Notes under the pieces: generated by a model
What the model was told of the DNA's origin: nothing
The model's input: the letters and a program-made list of their open reading frames with translations, nothing else
The model's database searches: none
Shown: one piece after another, positions 19,095 to 27,840 of the stretch
Numbering within the stretch: the stretch's first letter is position 1
Layout: each line of letters starts with the position of its first letter
Position numbers and translations under genes: made by a program
From: Chitinophagales bacterium
Lineage (GTDB): Bacteria; Bacteroidota; Bacteroidia; Chitinophagales; Chitinophagaceae
Reading direction: 5' to 3'
DNA: 64,000 nucleotides
Assembly: GCA_021323755.1 (NCBI GenBank)
Contig: JAJPKJ010000063.1
Span: 1 to 64,000, forward strand

Positions 19095-19445
19095 TTATCT
19101 TTCTTTTATGTAGGTTACATGAACCCAATTTGCAGGCGCAGCGGGAACCACTGAATCTAATGACTGCCATTCAACATAAACATAAATTGGTTTCAAATTC
19201 TTAGCGTATTCTGCGCTAAGTTTTTCGACCACATCGTTTAAAGAAGAAGAATAGTTCAGTGCATAATATGTTTTCGAATTCATTGTTGTATCATTTGAAC
19301 GATTCAAATAAAATCCCCCACACATCATACAACTGCCGTAATTCCATCCAACTATTACCCCTAAGTTTGTAAACTGTTGTGATTTGCTGCAATCGTTGAA
19401 TAAAAAACATATAAAGATCGTTGAATAGAAAGTAATGCGTTTCAT
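19095..19445 (-). CDS. Small lipoprotein of unknown function
   Basis: 116 residues with a signal peptide and lipobox-like FNDC followed by SKSQQ. A CMMC pair sits near residue 39-42 (GSCMMCGGFYLN), which could bind a metal or form a disulfide. The C-terminal half alternates beta strands (IYVYVEWQ, WVHVTYI). No family recognised. Stands alone between the VanZ and VOC genes. Confidence 0.65.
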   Translation of the reverse strand: MKRITFYSTIFICFLFNDCSKSQQFTNLGVIVGWNYGSCMMCGGFYLNRSNDTTMNSKTYYALNYSSSLNDVVEKLSAEYAKNLKPIYVYVEWQSLDSVVPAAPANWVHVTYIKER

Positions 19446-19701
19446 TTAATCGTTTTACCATTGACTCCCTTTTCGAAAATAACGTTGCATAATCATAATC
19501 AAAAATGAAGATTATTGGATATAGTGAGTGATATGGCGTGAAGTCATATCCTATATTAGGATTAGAAACAGTCTTATTTCCATTATTTATCCATCCAAGA
19601 GCCAGAATTTATATACTGCATTACTTCTAGAATGATGCGGTGTAACTCCTGTATGCCGCTTCGTTTTGGTAAAGGTTGACTAGTAATAGATCTTCTCCCA
19701 T

Positions 19702-20142
19702 TTACGATTGACCTTTATACTTTGGATCAAAGTCCACGATCCATTCAATACCATATTTATCTCTAAAACAACCGAAATATGAACCCCAAGGACTATCACC
19801 AATGGGACCTTCTATTTGTCCACCCTCTGAAAGCCCATTAAATAATTTGTCTGCTTCTTCTTTACTTTCTGCACTGATTACAATTTTACTTCTGTTCTCA
19901 TTTTCGTTCGTTTTTCCCATAATTTCCGGAACATCATTTGCCATCAGCATACTAGTTTTACCGATCGGCAATGCAATATGCATTATCTTATTTTCTTCTT
20001 TTTCCGCAACCCTGAATTCAGGAATTGCAAGGTCTTTGAAACGAATAACCTTTGAAAACTCTCCGCCAAATACTGATTTGTAAAAGGTAAACGCATCTTC
20101 GGCATTTCCGTTGAAGTTAATGTGAGGATTGATAAGTGCCAT
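19702..20142 (-). CDS. VOC/PhnB-like protein
   Basis: 146 residues with the vicinal-oxygen-chelate fold of the PhnB-like group: NPHINFNGNAEDAFTFYKSVFGGEF at the start and WGSYFGCFRDKYGIEWIVDF at the end. These proteins are usually listed as glyoxalase/bleomycin-resistance-like, but the substrate is unknown. Last gene of the ArsR-SRPBCC-VOC operon, 74 bases after the SRPBCC gene. A second member of the family lies in the nuo operon (56532-56942), so the genome carries several. Confidence 0.87.
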   Translation of the reverse strand: MALINPHINFNGNAEDAFTFYKSVFGGEFSKVIRFKDLAIPEFRVAEKEENKIMHIALPIGKTSMLMANDVPEIMGKTNENENRSKIVISAESKEEADKLFNGLSEGGQIEGPIGDSPWGSYFGCFRDKYGIEWIVDFDPKYKGQS

Positions 20143-20216
20143 AATTGTTATTTTTTAGGTTGTTAAATTCGTTACTTGCTTTCTTATTTGGTTATACTAC
20201 TGTTTTGGGACGAAAA

Positions 20217-20717
20217 TCATTTTTGCGATAAACTTGCCAAAAGATTTTCCAAATTGTTCATTGATGCTTTGAATCCTTCTGTGAAGCCCATTTCAATCAT
20301 CTTCTCCATACGGGCTATCGATTCATTATAAATGGTAATATTGACTTTTGTCTTTCCGTTTTGTTCACTGAAATGGTAATCCCATTCAGAACCTGGCAAT
20401 TCAGGGTTTTCATCTTTGTCTGCAAAAGCATTAAACATTTTGAAATTGGTTTTCGGACTAATGGAAGTATATTTCTGAATTGCCCAACGCTCTTGTCCTT
20501 CCGGGCTTACCATTGCATAAAATCTTCGTCCGCCAACTTTAAAATCCATAAATTTTGTTCTAGAGATCCAGGGTTTTGGTGCCACCCATTGGTCAAGAAT
20601 TTCTGGTTTGGTAAAAGCATCCCATACCAGCGAAAGTTCCGCATCAAATTCCCTGGTTATGAATACCGTTTTTGTTGTTTTGTCAATGGTAAAGTCAAAT
20701 AGCAAATCATTTTTCAT
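20217..20717 (-). CDS. SRPBCC (AHSA1-like) domain protein
   Basis: 166 residues. The START/Bet v1-like ligand-binding fold of the AHSA1 group is seen from [27 protein letters not shown] through [14 protein letters not shown] to the C-terminal helix [17 protein letters not shown]. It overlaps the ArsR gene by 4 bases (ATGA), the usual arrangement of ArsR-SRPBCC pairs, where the partner may bind a small hydrophobic ligand. The ligand is unknown. Confidence 0.9.
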   Translation of the reverse strand: MKNDLLFDFTIDKTTKTVFITREFDAELSLVWDAFTKPEILDQWVAPKPWISRTKFMDFKVGGRRFYAMVSPEGQERWAIQKYTSISPKTNFKMFNAFADKDENPELPGSEWDYHFSEQNGKTKVNITIYNESIARMEKMIEMGFTEGFKASMNNLENLLASLSQK

Positions 20718-21034
20718 TTTTTCTGTTTTTTAAGTGTTGATAAAACTTTGTCCAATTGATTGAATTGGGTCTCCCAAATTTTTCTGAATTGGGCTAACCA
20801 ATTGTCTATTTCTTGCATTTTTTTTGGATTAAAGTGATAATAAATTTCTCTGCCAGACGGTTCGGGTTTAATCAATTCGCATTCCTGTAATACTTTAATA
20901 TGTTTTGATACTGCTTGCCGGCTCATATCAAATTTTTCCGCCATTACATTTGGTGTTAATGCCTGAATAGCTATTAAAGTTAAAATGGCCCTGCGTGTTG
21001 GGTCTGCTATGGCTTGGAATATGTCTTGTTTCAT
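20714..21034 (-). CDS. ArsR-family transcriptional regulator
   Basis: 106 residues, a winged-helix dimer of the ArsR type: [11 protein letters not shown] start, recognition helix [13 protein letters not shown], wing [13 protein letters not shown]. There is no metal-binding CxC motif in the usual helix (the sequence there reads [10 protein letters not shown]), so it is not an arsenic or zinc sensor of the classic kind; it belongs with the regulators paired with SRPBCC proteins. It is first gene of its operon, and its upstream region holds three inverted repeats overlapping the promoter, so it almost certainly represses itself. Confidence 0.92.
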   Translation of the reverse strand: MKQDIFQAIADPTRRAILTLIAIQALTPNVMAEKFDMSRQAVSKHIKVLQECELIKPEPSGREIYYHFNPKKMQEIDNWLAQFRKIWETQFNQLDKVLSTLKKQKK

Positions 21035-21052
21035 TTTTCAATATTTAATTAC

Positions 21053-21108
21053 GCAACCTTCAGGTTGCAAATATATATGCAACTTTCGAGTTGCGCAAAT
21101 TTATTTGC
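21053..21108. promoter_or_regulatory. Three inverted repeats, probable ArsR operators
   Basis: Repeat 1 at 21053-21068 is GCAACCTTCAGGTTGC (7-bp arms, 2-base centre). Repeat 2 at 21079-21094 is GCAACTTTCGAGTTGC (6-bp arms). Repeat 3 at 21095-21108 is GCAAATTTATTTGC (6-bp arms). All share the half-site GCAA..TTGC. Centres are 26 and 15 bases apart. They lie 19-74 bases before the regulator's ATG and cover the promoter, which is what an autorepressor needs. Confidence 0.75.
21068..21099 (-). promoter_or_regulatory. Bacteroidota-type promoter of the ArsR operon
   Basis: On the minus strand TTTG (21099-21096) is followed, after exactly 20 bases, by TATATTTG (21075-21068), matching the -33 TTTG and -7 TAnnTTTG consensus. 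The first transcribed base should be near 21060, inside operator 1, and operator 2 fills the spacer. Bound regulator would thus block both elements. Confidence 0.72.
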
Positions 21109-21556
21109 AATTATTTTTTTTCGAGGTAAAATGTGCAAGTTCCGGAGGAGTATGATTGTTCAAATCGGCGCCAGATGGTCAATTTCCTCTTGTACTTGCA
21201 TGCAGGCGGGATTTCTGCTTTCAGTTCACTGAGGCTTACCATTTTTTTGGTTCAGCCAGTGTTTTCTCAACTCTTATTTTTTGAATGTCTATCTCCTGCA
21301 TCTGTTTTTGCAGCAGCACAAATGATTTTGTTCATAAATATTCTTTCGCCAGAGACCTTTAGAATGAATAAACAATATCATTAACCCTCCGGCGCGACGA
21401 TCCATAATAGTAGGGATACAGATGGGTACATAATAAAAAGATCTGGAATCTTGCATGTAGGCTGGTCTTTCTATTTATTTGTACCTGGTCTAAAAAAGAA
21501 AGGGTGTATATTTCATTCCGCAACCCATCTAATGCAGTAAGCCAAAATTCTACCAA
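21109..21556. other. 448-base spacer, no confident gene
   Basis: Between the divergent ArsR operon and the MFS gene. A 43-codon minus-strand frame (about 21111-21242, MVSLSELKAEIPPAC start) exists but has no support beyond being open. I could not recognise any homology or repeat. It should include the promoter of the MFS gene. Confidence 0.35.
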
Positions 21557-22810
21557 ATAAAAAAGATATTCTTATATCGCAACCGTGTTCTTGTTTTTCT
21601 TTTCTTTTTAATTGTAATCACTTATCTCGACAGAGTTTGTATTTCACTACTTGGCGTAAGAATAAAAGCAGCATTCCATTTATCCAACGAACAATTTGGC
21701 TGGGTACTCGGCGCTTTTGCATTAGCTTACGCATTATTCGAAATCCCTTCGGGCATAATGGGGGATAGAATCGGGCAGCGTGCAAGTTTTATGCGCATTG
21801 TAATATGGTGGTCGCTGTTTACAGCATTAACCGGTGCAACAACAGGATTGATTACATTAATATTTGCAAGGTTTTTTTTCGGCATAGGAGAATCCGGTGC
21901 ATTTCCGAATAGCTCCGCAGTTGTTTCCCGTTGGTTTCCCGCGGCAGAAACAAGCAAAGCTGTATCATCACTGCTAATTGGCACAAATACAGGCGCAGCA
22001 GTTGCCCCATTAATTATTGTTCCCATTGCTGTAGCATATGGATGGCGTGTTCCTTTTTTTGTCATCGGATGTATAGGATTGATATGGGTGCTGATTTGTT
22101 TTTTTTGGTTTAAGAACGAACCTTCAGAAATGCGCGGTATAAAAAAAGAAGAACAGGATTATATAGAAGAAAACAGGCGTTATACAAAACACGCGAGTCG
22201 TATATCTTGGAAGTACTCTTTAAAAAATCGCAGTTTGCGTGCCTTAGTGGCTTCATATTTTACAAATCAGTTTGCATTTTACTTTTTTGTTGCATGGTTA
22301 CCGGTTTATTTACAAGAGGGAAGAAAGCTTTTGGAAAATGATATGAAAAATATCACCTCATACATCTATTTTTCCGGCATTGCCGGTGCATTTTGCAGCG
22401 GATTGATTAATGATTGGCTCGCGAAAAAAAGAGGAGTGAAATTTGCAAGACAGTTTATCGGGTTTTTTTCTTTAATCATTTCCGCAATATCCGTACTTGT
22501 TGCAAGCAAAACGGCAAATAATCAAATAGCTGTTGCAAGTCTTATAGCAGCAAACTTCTTTATTGTACTCAATACCGTGACCTCATTTTCCGTTTGTGTG
22601 GATATTGGATCAAACCGCGTTGGTGCTGTTGCAGGCATTATGAATTTTGCGGGTCAAACAGGAGCTTTTGCAGTCGCTATTTCTGTTGGGAGAATTGTAC
22701 AGCAATCTCATAATTTCAGTACTGCTCTATTTGTTATTGCGATGGTTCTATTTACCGGATGCTTATTTTGGTTGATGATAGATCCGCGAAAACAATTTAT
22801 GCAACAGTGA
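21557..22810 (+). CDS. MFS transporter (anion:cation symporter-like) without a normal start codon
   Basis: About 417 residues when the whole open frame is used. Coding character clearly begins near 21557: KKIFLYRNRVLVFLFFLI, then TYLDRVCISLLGVR, the helix 1 signature of the ACS family (hexuronate, galactonate and related uptake). The A-motif GDRIGQRAS follows in loop 2-3. Between the upstream stop (21530) and the ATG at 21758 there is no ATG, GTG, TTG or CTG in frame; the place where relatives start has ATA. Starting at 21758 would remove the first two helices. Either an unusual ATA start is used, or a point mutation (or sequence error) destroyed an ATG. Ten or more further helices are intact. 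The substrate is unknown. Confidence 0.82.
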   Translation: MKKIFLYRNRVLVFLFFLIVITYLDRVCISLLGVRIKAAFHLSNEQFGWVLGAFALAYALFEIPSGIMGDRIGQRASFMRIVIWWSLFTALTGATTGLITLIFARFFFGIGESGAFPNSSAVVSRWFPAAETSKAVSSLLIGTNTGAAVAPLIIVPIAVAYGWRVPFFVIGCIGLIWVLICFFWFKNEPSEMRGIKKEEQDYIEENRRYTKHASRISWKYSLKNRSLRALVASYFTNQFAFYFFVAWLPVYLQEGRKLLENDMKNITSYIYFSGIAGAFCSGLINDWLAKKRGVKFARQFIGFFSLIISAISVLVASKTANNQIAVASLIAANFFIVLNTVTSFSVCVDIGSNRVGAVAGIMNFAGQTGAFAVAISVGRIVQQSHNFSTALFVIAMVLFTGCLFWLMIDPRKQFMQQ

Positions 22811-23060
22811 ACTGTTTAATGAATTTTGTAAGATGCGGTAATCGTTCCGTTCTCAAACTTTTTGCCGGATTTGAAATTGCTGCTTTATACGACCGCCACA
22901 AAGTATTATCACCATTCTCAGACCTATTGTTTTTAATTAGGTTGTGAGATACAAATTTTAAATGCTGTGACCTCCACATCTTGTTGAATCAGTGAATGGG
23001 ATCTTATTTTTGATTTCAGATTCAGGGAACGAAAATTATTGGCAGTGCTTTGAAAAGATA

Positions 23061-24185
23061 TTATTGAAAAAGCCGGATTTGGGTTGCTTCAGTGACTACG
23101 ATCTCAGGTCTCCCTTTATACTCAACCACTTTCCCTGTAACGGTGATCACTTTACCCTCTAATTCATTTGCGATCTTTTTAACATCGCCCCTTAAAACAA
23201 CGGTAAGCAATTGATCTGGGTAATCGGCTCCCAGATTCAAAAGAACCATATTGCCAAAATCTTTAGATCCGTATACCTTACTGGTGACATTCACATTTTC
23301 GTTATAGTGGCTGCTTGCTTCCCGGACATCAATGCTTATCACTTTCTTTTGCAGGGTATCAACAAGCTTCTTTGATTGCCCCGGTCCATCTTTTATAACA
23401 ACACCGTTTTTGAATAAATTATTGAGCACACCAGCAAGTCGGATGCCTGCCAGTTTAATGCGTTCGTCTAAGATCCCGATATGTTCTGTATAGTATGCCT
23501 CATCCAGTTTGTTATTCTTTTCTATTTCGGCATACAGTCTTGCGCTGATCTGATAACTTTCGAACATCCAGTCAATAGGATCACTGTTTTGCCATTTGAT
23601 GATTTCGGCAGAGGTCGCCTTTCCGAATTGATCCGCAATTTGTGAATAAGTCAATCCCTGATGATCGATCAGTTTAGTGTCCCATACCGAATGCAGATTG
23701 GTTCCCCTGCCGTCAAACTGAACCTGGATCGTGTTTCCTCCCTTGTCTTCTGCTCTGCTTACATGCATGGGCTGGTGCGCATCCCCGACTAAATGAACAA
23801 TAAATTTCAGGTCATTTGCCTTTTGTTCTGCCGAAACATCGGGATCCATGATCTCGCCCTCACATTTCTGCAATGCGCTGTACAAATTTGGGTTTGTATC
23901 ATGTTCTACGGCTAGTTTGAATTGCAATGCATCCAGGTTCGGTGGCACATTTACAAAATGCCAGGGCGCAGTAAATTTCCATTCGGGTTGGCTCCGTACT
24001 TCGTCTGCCCAGGAAGAAATATCGGTCAAAGCCTGATGACCCAACAATTGTTTGACCGCTGATTTAGCTGAAGGGGTCAAATAGTTCTCGGCAATCCTGG
24101 CAATCGTTTGATGTCCTTCGTAACCCCAGGAAACTAAAAAAACATAAATAATGACCAAGAAAATTGAAGCGATTAGATTCTTCAT
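23061..24185 (-). CDS. S1/P1 nuclease with a C-terminal OB-fold-like domain
   Basis: 374 residues. After a signal peptide the mature protein starts at WGYEGH; the first Trp (W20) and His25 are zinc ligands. The remaining ligands of the three-zinc site are visible: D in DISSWADE, H in APWHFVNV, H and D in HLVGDAHQPMH, and H and D in NLHSVWDTK. This would cut single-stranded DNA/RNA and act as a 3'-nucleotidase in the periplasm or outside. Residues from about 275 form an additional beta-barrel domain (SKVYGSKDFGNMVLLNLG to VITVTGKVVEYKGRPEIVV), resembling nucleic-acid-binding OB folds. The fusion makes the protein about 100 residues longer than plain S1/P1 nucleases. Monocistronic. Confidence 0.9.
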   Translation of the reverse strand: MKNLIASIFLVIIYVFLVSWGYEGHQTIARIAENYLTPSAKSAVKQLLGHQALTDISSWADEVRSQPEWKFTAPWHFVNVPPNLDALQFKLAVEHDTNPNLYSALQKCEGEIMDPDVSAEQKANDLKFIVHLVGDAHQPMHVSRAEDKGGNTIQVQFDGRGTNLHSVWDTKLIDHQGLTYSQIADQFGKATSAEIIKWQNSDPIDWMFESYQISARLYAEIEKNNKLDEAYYTEHIGILDERIKLAGIRLAGVLNNLFKNGVVIKDGPGQSKKLVDTLQKKVISIDVREASSHYNENVNVTSKVYGSKDFGNMVLLNLGADYPDQLLTVVLRGDVKKIANELEGKVITVTGKVVEYKGRPEIVVTEATQIRLFQ

Positions 24186-24300
24186 ACGGCAAAATAATGA
24201 ATCTTTTTTGTACTGTCTTTTACCAGGACAAGACGCAATCTAAACCGGCATGAGGTGGTCTAGTCAATCGGCGCTTGCACCAAAGGTTAAGTTAATTTTG

Positions 24301-25041
24301 TTATTTCATTTTTGGGATTCTAATTTTCTGACCGTCATAACGAGTGTAACTATAGGCAGTTGCTATCCCATTTTTATCCTTTATAAAATTGATTTTGCCG
24401 AGATCATTATTAATCATAAAAGTAGAATCATCAACAGTGTAATTCATTGTAGGAGCCTCTCCATTGAATGAATCATATAGCATTCCATCTTTTACATAAA
24501 ATGAATCGAATTTTGTTTCAGTCCATTTATAAACACCCGGAATTCCGTAGTAATTAATCGGTTGTTTTAATGATGGCTTATAGTAATTCTTGCCTTGCAA
24601 ACTTGCACAGGAAGAAGCAAGCTTCCATTCATTATTATCTAAGACAAAAGTTTCCATGGTTCGAATATCATGAAAGACTGTATCAGTGTTTATTAATTCA
24701 TATGGGGTAGATAAATAGCTTAGGATTACTGTGTTCGGATAAATTCTAAATGTGAAATCATGTGGCCTGACAACTATTCCCGAACCAAGATCATGTGATA
24801 CATCATAAGAAGATGATGAAAAGTCTTGATCGTACATAGCCAGTAAACTGTCTTCACAAAAGCTTTCATAAACTTTCGAATCGGAAGGATTCTCCTTTTT
24901 TAAAGATGTCAATTTTGTGTTTAATTCCAGGATAATTTTTTTTAAGCTGTCATCAGGAATCTTTATTTTTTCATATGAAACATTATTGCATGACGAAAAT
25001 ATTGTAGTCAGCAAACTAAAAGCGGGAATGAGTTTTTTCAT
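24301..25041 (-). CDS. Lipoprotein of unknown function
   Basis: 246 residues from the ATG at 25041, chosen because it gives a proper signal peptide and lipobox (LLTTIFSSC). A longer frame back to a TTG near 25185 runs through spacer sequence. The mature part has a Lys-rich helical stretch (about 25-45), then a beta-rich domain with a DTVFHDIRTMETF region that recalls NTF2-like or DUF4440-type folds, but this is too weak to call. No family assigned. Confidence 0.68.
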   Translation of the reverse strand: MKKLIPAFSLLTTIFSSCNNVSYEKIKIPDDSLKKIILELNTKLTSLKKENPSDSKVYESFCEDSLLAMYDQDFSSSSYDVSHDLGSGIVVRPHDFTFRIYPNTVILSYLSTPYELINTDTVFHDIRTMETFVLDNNEWKLASSCASLQGKNYYKPSLKQPINYYGIPGVYKWTETKFDSFYVKDGMLYDSFNGEAPTMNYTVDDSTFMINNDLGKINFIKDKNGIATAYSYTRYDGQKIRIPKMK

Positions 25042-25304
25042 ATCATACTGGCTTTTGAATTGAAAACTTGCGACACAATAGCCGCTAACGACCAAGGCTT
25101 GCCCCAGGCCTGGAATTTTATTTCCGTCCGCCGATTGCAAAAGCCCGGTTTTTATTTTATGCTGAAGATAATAATAAATGCTCAATAGAATAATGCCGGT
25201 GGAACTGAAGCTGATTAAGATTTGCCGCCGATTGTTATTGAGTCCGCCAGCATAGTAGCAAACAGAATGTCGTGTGATGCCTTTTCCCTATCCAGCAGAT
25301 TATT
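25042..25304. other. GC-richer 263-base spacer with short direct repeats and a palindrome
   Basis: Noticeably richer in GC than the genes either side. The 10-mer CCGCCGATTG occurs at 25128-25137 and 25225-25234, and a palindrome CCAGGCCTGG lies at 25104-25113, inside a partial hairpin (GGCTTGC ... GCAAAAGCC). All three minus-strand frames have coding-like stretches broken by stops. It may be a remnant of a dispersed element or a cassette boundary; I cannot identify it. Confidence 0.4.
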
Positions 25305-25997
25305 TCACTTGATGTCCTGTTTCAAACTTTGCAATTCTTTCAAAAACTCTAACGCTTTTGTTACTCTTGTTCCTGATGATTTCTGAATGAAATTTTTTAC
25401 CCACTTTTTGTCTAAATTTTTATAAGTTACTTGTTTGTAAAACCAAATACCGATAGGAATTAATATTACGAAAGCAACCATTTGTGTTGTCCACCAGCTT
25501 CCATTTGATTTTGCTATAATATCAAAATCAGCTAAGGCTTTAATGTCAAAATCCTTGATAACTTTTGTGATAATGGTTGGGTAAGACAGAAATGCAGGAA
25601 TAAATAATATAGCCAATTTTGCGTAATTGATAATATGGGTTTGTAGCATTACCAATGAACTTTGCATTGTTACAAAATCTTTATTGAAATCCATTTTGTT
25701 AATTAAATTAATTTGATTTAAGGCATTTATAAAAGTAGCTATATAAAAAGCCAATAAAGCTATTGCTGAAATGGCGTAAGGGAATTGCGTAATGTTTTTA
25801 AATAGGAAGGCAATTAATAACACAATCGCGATAGAATGAAATATACACTCAATCATCCTTTGGCGATACAAAGGAGCAAGTTTCGATGCTACTTTTTGGC
25901 TCTGAATCAACTCTATGTTTTGTTCATTGAGTTTTAGGCTTTTTTCTAATTTTACATCATTAGATTGCCACATTGCTTTTAAGTCGTCTAATTCCAT
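25305..25997 (-). CDS. Membrane protein downstream of sigma factor, possible anti-sigma factor
   Basis: 230 residues. The first about 50 residues are cytosolic and helical (ELDDLKAMWQSNDVKLEKSLKLNE), followed by helices at about 55-72, 74-92, 122-145 and 170-190, and a basic C-terminal tail. Its start is 11 bases after the ECF sigma factor gene, the usual place for an anti-sigma or co-regulator in Bacteroidota. The N-terminal motif LDDLK-MWQ is common in such partners. That role is inferred from position. Confidence 0.78.
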   Translation of the reverse strand: MELDDLKAMWQSNDVKLEKSLKLNEQNIELIQSQKVASKLAPLYRQRMIECIFHSIAIVLLIAFLFKNITQFPYAISAIALLAFYIATFINALNQINLINKMDFNKDFVTMQSSLVMLQTHIINYAKLAILFIPAFLSYPTIITKVIKDFDIKALADFDIIAKSNGSWWTTQMVAFVILIPIGIWFYKQVTYKNLDKKWVKNFIQKSSGTRVTKALEFLKELQSLKQDIK

Positions 25998-26008
25998 GAT
26001 TTAATTTT

Positions 26009-26506
26009 TTATTCTTTTGAAAAGTTTGTTCTTATTTTATCTTTAATTCGATTGATCTTAGTGGCTATATTTGTTTCGGTAAAACCAGTAATTTCCGCAA
26101 TTTCTTTATGTGATTTGTCGTCCAAATACAAAAGAATAATTGCTTTATCTATTTCTTTCAATTTATTTATAAAATCCTTCAATAGCCGGAGATTATTTTC
26201 GACTTCATTTTTATTTTCCGAGTTATCTTCAAAAACAATTAAGCTCTCCGAAATTGAATCATGATTTTTGAATTTCTTTTCCCGGCGGTAATATGAAATC
26301 GCCACATTCAAAGCAATTCGATACATCCATGTTGAAAACTTAAAGTCATGTTTGAAACTGTGAAACGATTTCCACAAGTTGTAAATGATTTCCTGAGCTA
26401 AATCATCTCTATCGTCTTTGTCGGCACAATAAGAGTTACAAATTTTGAAAATTATCCCTTTGTTTTCCTTTATGAGCTTTATAAATTCCTGTTCTTTTGC
26501 CATCAT
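26009..26506 (-). CDS. ECF RNA polymerase sigma factor
   Basis: 165 residues. Sigma region 2 has DDRDDLAQEIIYNLWKSFHSF and KFSTWMYRIALNVA; region 4 has LYLDDKSHKEIAEITGFTETNIATKINRIK, the helix-turn-helix for the -35 element. The start could be either of two tandem ATGs (26506 or 26503). It lies 25 bases after an esterase gene and 11 before the membrane protein, so the three probably form one transcript. Target genes unknown. Confidence 0.93.
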   Translation of the reverse strand: MMAKEQEFIKLIKENKGIIFKICNSYCADKDDRDDLAQEIIYNLWKSFHSFKHDFKFSTWMYRIALNVAISYYRREKKFKNHDSISESLIVFEDNSENKNEVENNLRLLKDFINKLKEIDKAIILLYLDDKSHKEIAEITGFTETNIATKINRIKDKIRTNFSKE

Positions 26507-26531
26507 TTCAAGTATTTAGTCTGGGTAGAAT

Positions 26532-27410
26532 TTATTTAGCATTAACGCCAAACAATACTTTTAGTGTTCTGCTGCTACAGGCCGCAACTACCGAAACGTG
26601 TGTTTCGCCTTCAAAAATTTGAGAAGTTATTTGCAAACCTTTATAATGATGACTTTTCAAGGCATTCATAAAGGCAATCATTGGGGTAATCATCATGTCT
26701 CCTTCCAATGCGCCTGCTGAGAAAAAAACATTTGCGGATATCGATATATTTTGTTTAGCAAAAGTATTCTCAATCGCTGCCATTTCATTATTATTCCACC
26801 AAAAAGAGGGACTATTAATCCCATAACTTCTAAACAGCTCCGGCTTTTTTATGAGGCAATATCCTACAAACAATCCGCCAAGAGAATGTCCCGATATACC
26901 CTGAATGCTTGTGGTTTTGTAATTTTTATCAATAAACGACATCAAGTCTTTTTGTAAAGTATTCAAAAATAATTCAGCACCGCCCGATTTCAGTTTTCCT
27001 TCGGGGATATTCATCATTTTCGACCATTGAGTGTCAGCTTGTGGAAGGCTTGATGGGGTAAAATCATAGTACCTGCTTGCAAACCAGTCGGCATCGGTTT
27101 CGCAGTTGTCGTCAATCGCAACAATAATTACATCTTTTATTTCCCTGGCCAAATCCAGAACCTGCCTGATAGAATTAAATGATTGGTACGAGAATTTCCC
27201 GTCTAAAACATATAATACCGGATAATGTAAAGTGTCGAGCGTTGAATAATTTTTTGGAAGCGAAACATTTAGTTGATAAGCCTTATTATTAAAGCTTGAT
27301 TTAATAATATGCTCATTTGGGCTTTTACTTTGTGCATAAGAATTGGCTGTGCTTAAAAAAGCAGAAGCGCAGAAAATAATACGTGAAATCATTAAACTAA
27401 TCCGTTTCAT
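26532..27410 (-). CDS. Exported alpha/beta-hydrolase (putative esterase family)
   Basis: 292 residues with a signal peptide (about 1-26, ends SYAQS). Features of the IroE/Fes-type putative esterases: YPVLYVLDGKFSY strand, VIIVAIDDN, nucleophile Ser in the elbow GHSLGG, and a His near the end in EGETHVSV. It would hydrolyse an ester in the periplasm, perhaps of a siderophore or a cell-wall or sugar ester; the substrate is open. First gene of the group with the ECF sigma factor. Confidence 0.9.
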   Translation of the reverse strand: MKRISLMISRIIFCASAFLSTANSYAQSKSPNEHIIKSSFNNKAYQLNVSLPKNYSTLDTLHYPVLYVLDGKFSYQSFNSIRQVLDLAREIKDVIIVAIDDNCETDADWFASRYYDFTPSSLPQADTQWSKMMNIPEGKLKSGGAELFLNTLQKDLMSFIDKNYKTTSIQGISGHSLGGLFVGYCLIKKPELFRSYGINSPSFWWNNNEMAAIENTFAKQNISISANVFFSAGALEGDMMITPMIAFMNALKSHHYKGLQITSQIFEGETHVSVVAACSSRTLKVLFGVNAK

Positions 27411-27840
27411 TGTTTTACTATTTTATTTTTTTGCTTACTCTATTCAGTTTTCAGCTTCCCTGATTTTTGAATCTTTAAACAATGATTCGGACAGGGCAAT
27501 AAAATATCACGGTTTTTTTGGAATTATTTTCAAAAAATAAAAACTTTGAATAAAGGTAGAACGTGAAAATCGATTTGTCTGAGTAGAAGAAATGTTACAG
27601 ATGTGTTTTCAGGTTTTAAAGCTTAAATTGGGAATAATTGCCTCGAGTTTCTAGTTTATCTTGTTTCGATTTTTTTGGGGGAGATCATAAGTTTACACTA
27701 AAAAATTATTTTTGTTTTGATTACGCGGTAATGATATATGATTGATTTAGGAGATAGTTTTGTATTGGGAGAACAAATCTTCAATGTGAGGTCAAACCGG
27801 CATAGGATTCTTTTTTTATCAAATTTTATAAAAGGGCATA
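27411..27840. other. 430-base divergent spacer
   Basis: Between the esterase group (minus) and the metallo-hydrolase gene (plus), so both promoters are expected here. A -7-like TAGTTTTG at 27755-27762 lies on the plus strand but has no TTTG at the right distance. No gene or repeat seen. Confidence 0.4.

Noticed and set aside
21111-21242. 43-codon minus-strand frame between the ArsR operon and the MFS gene
   Set aside because: Open frame and ATG only; no homology, no start context, low-confidence codon pattern.
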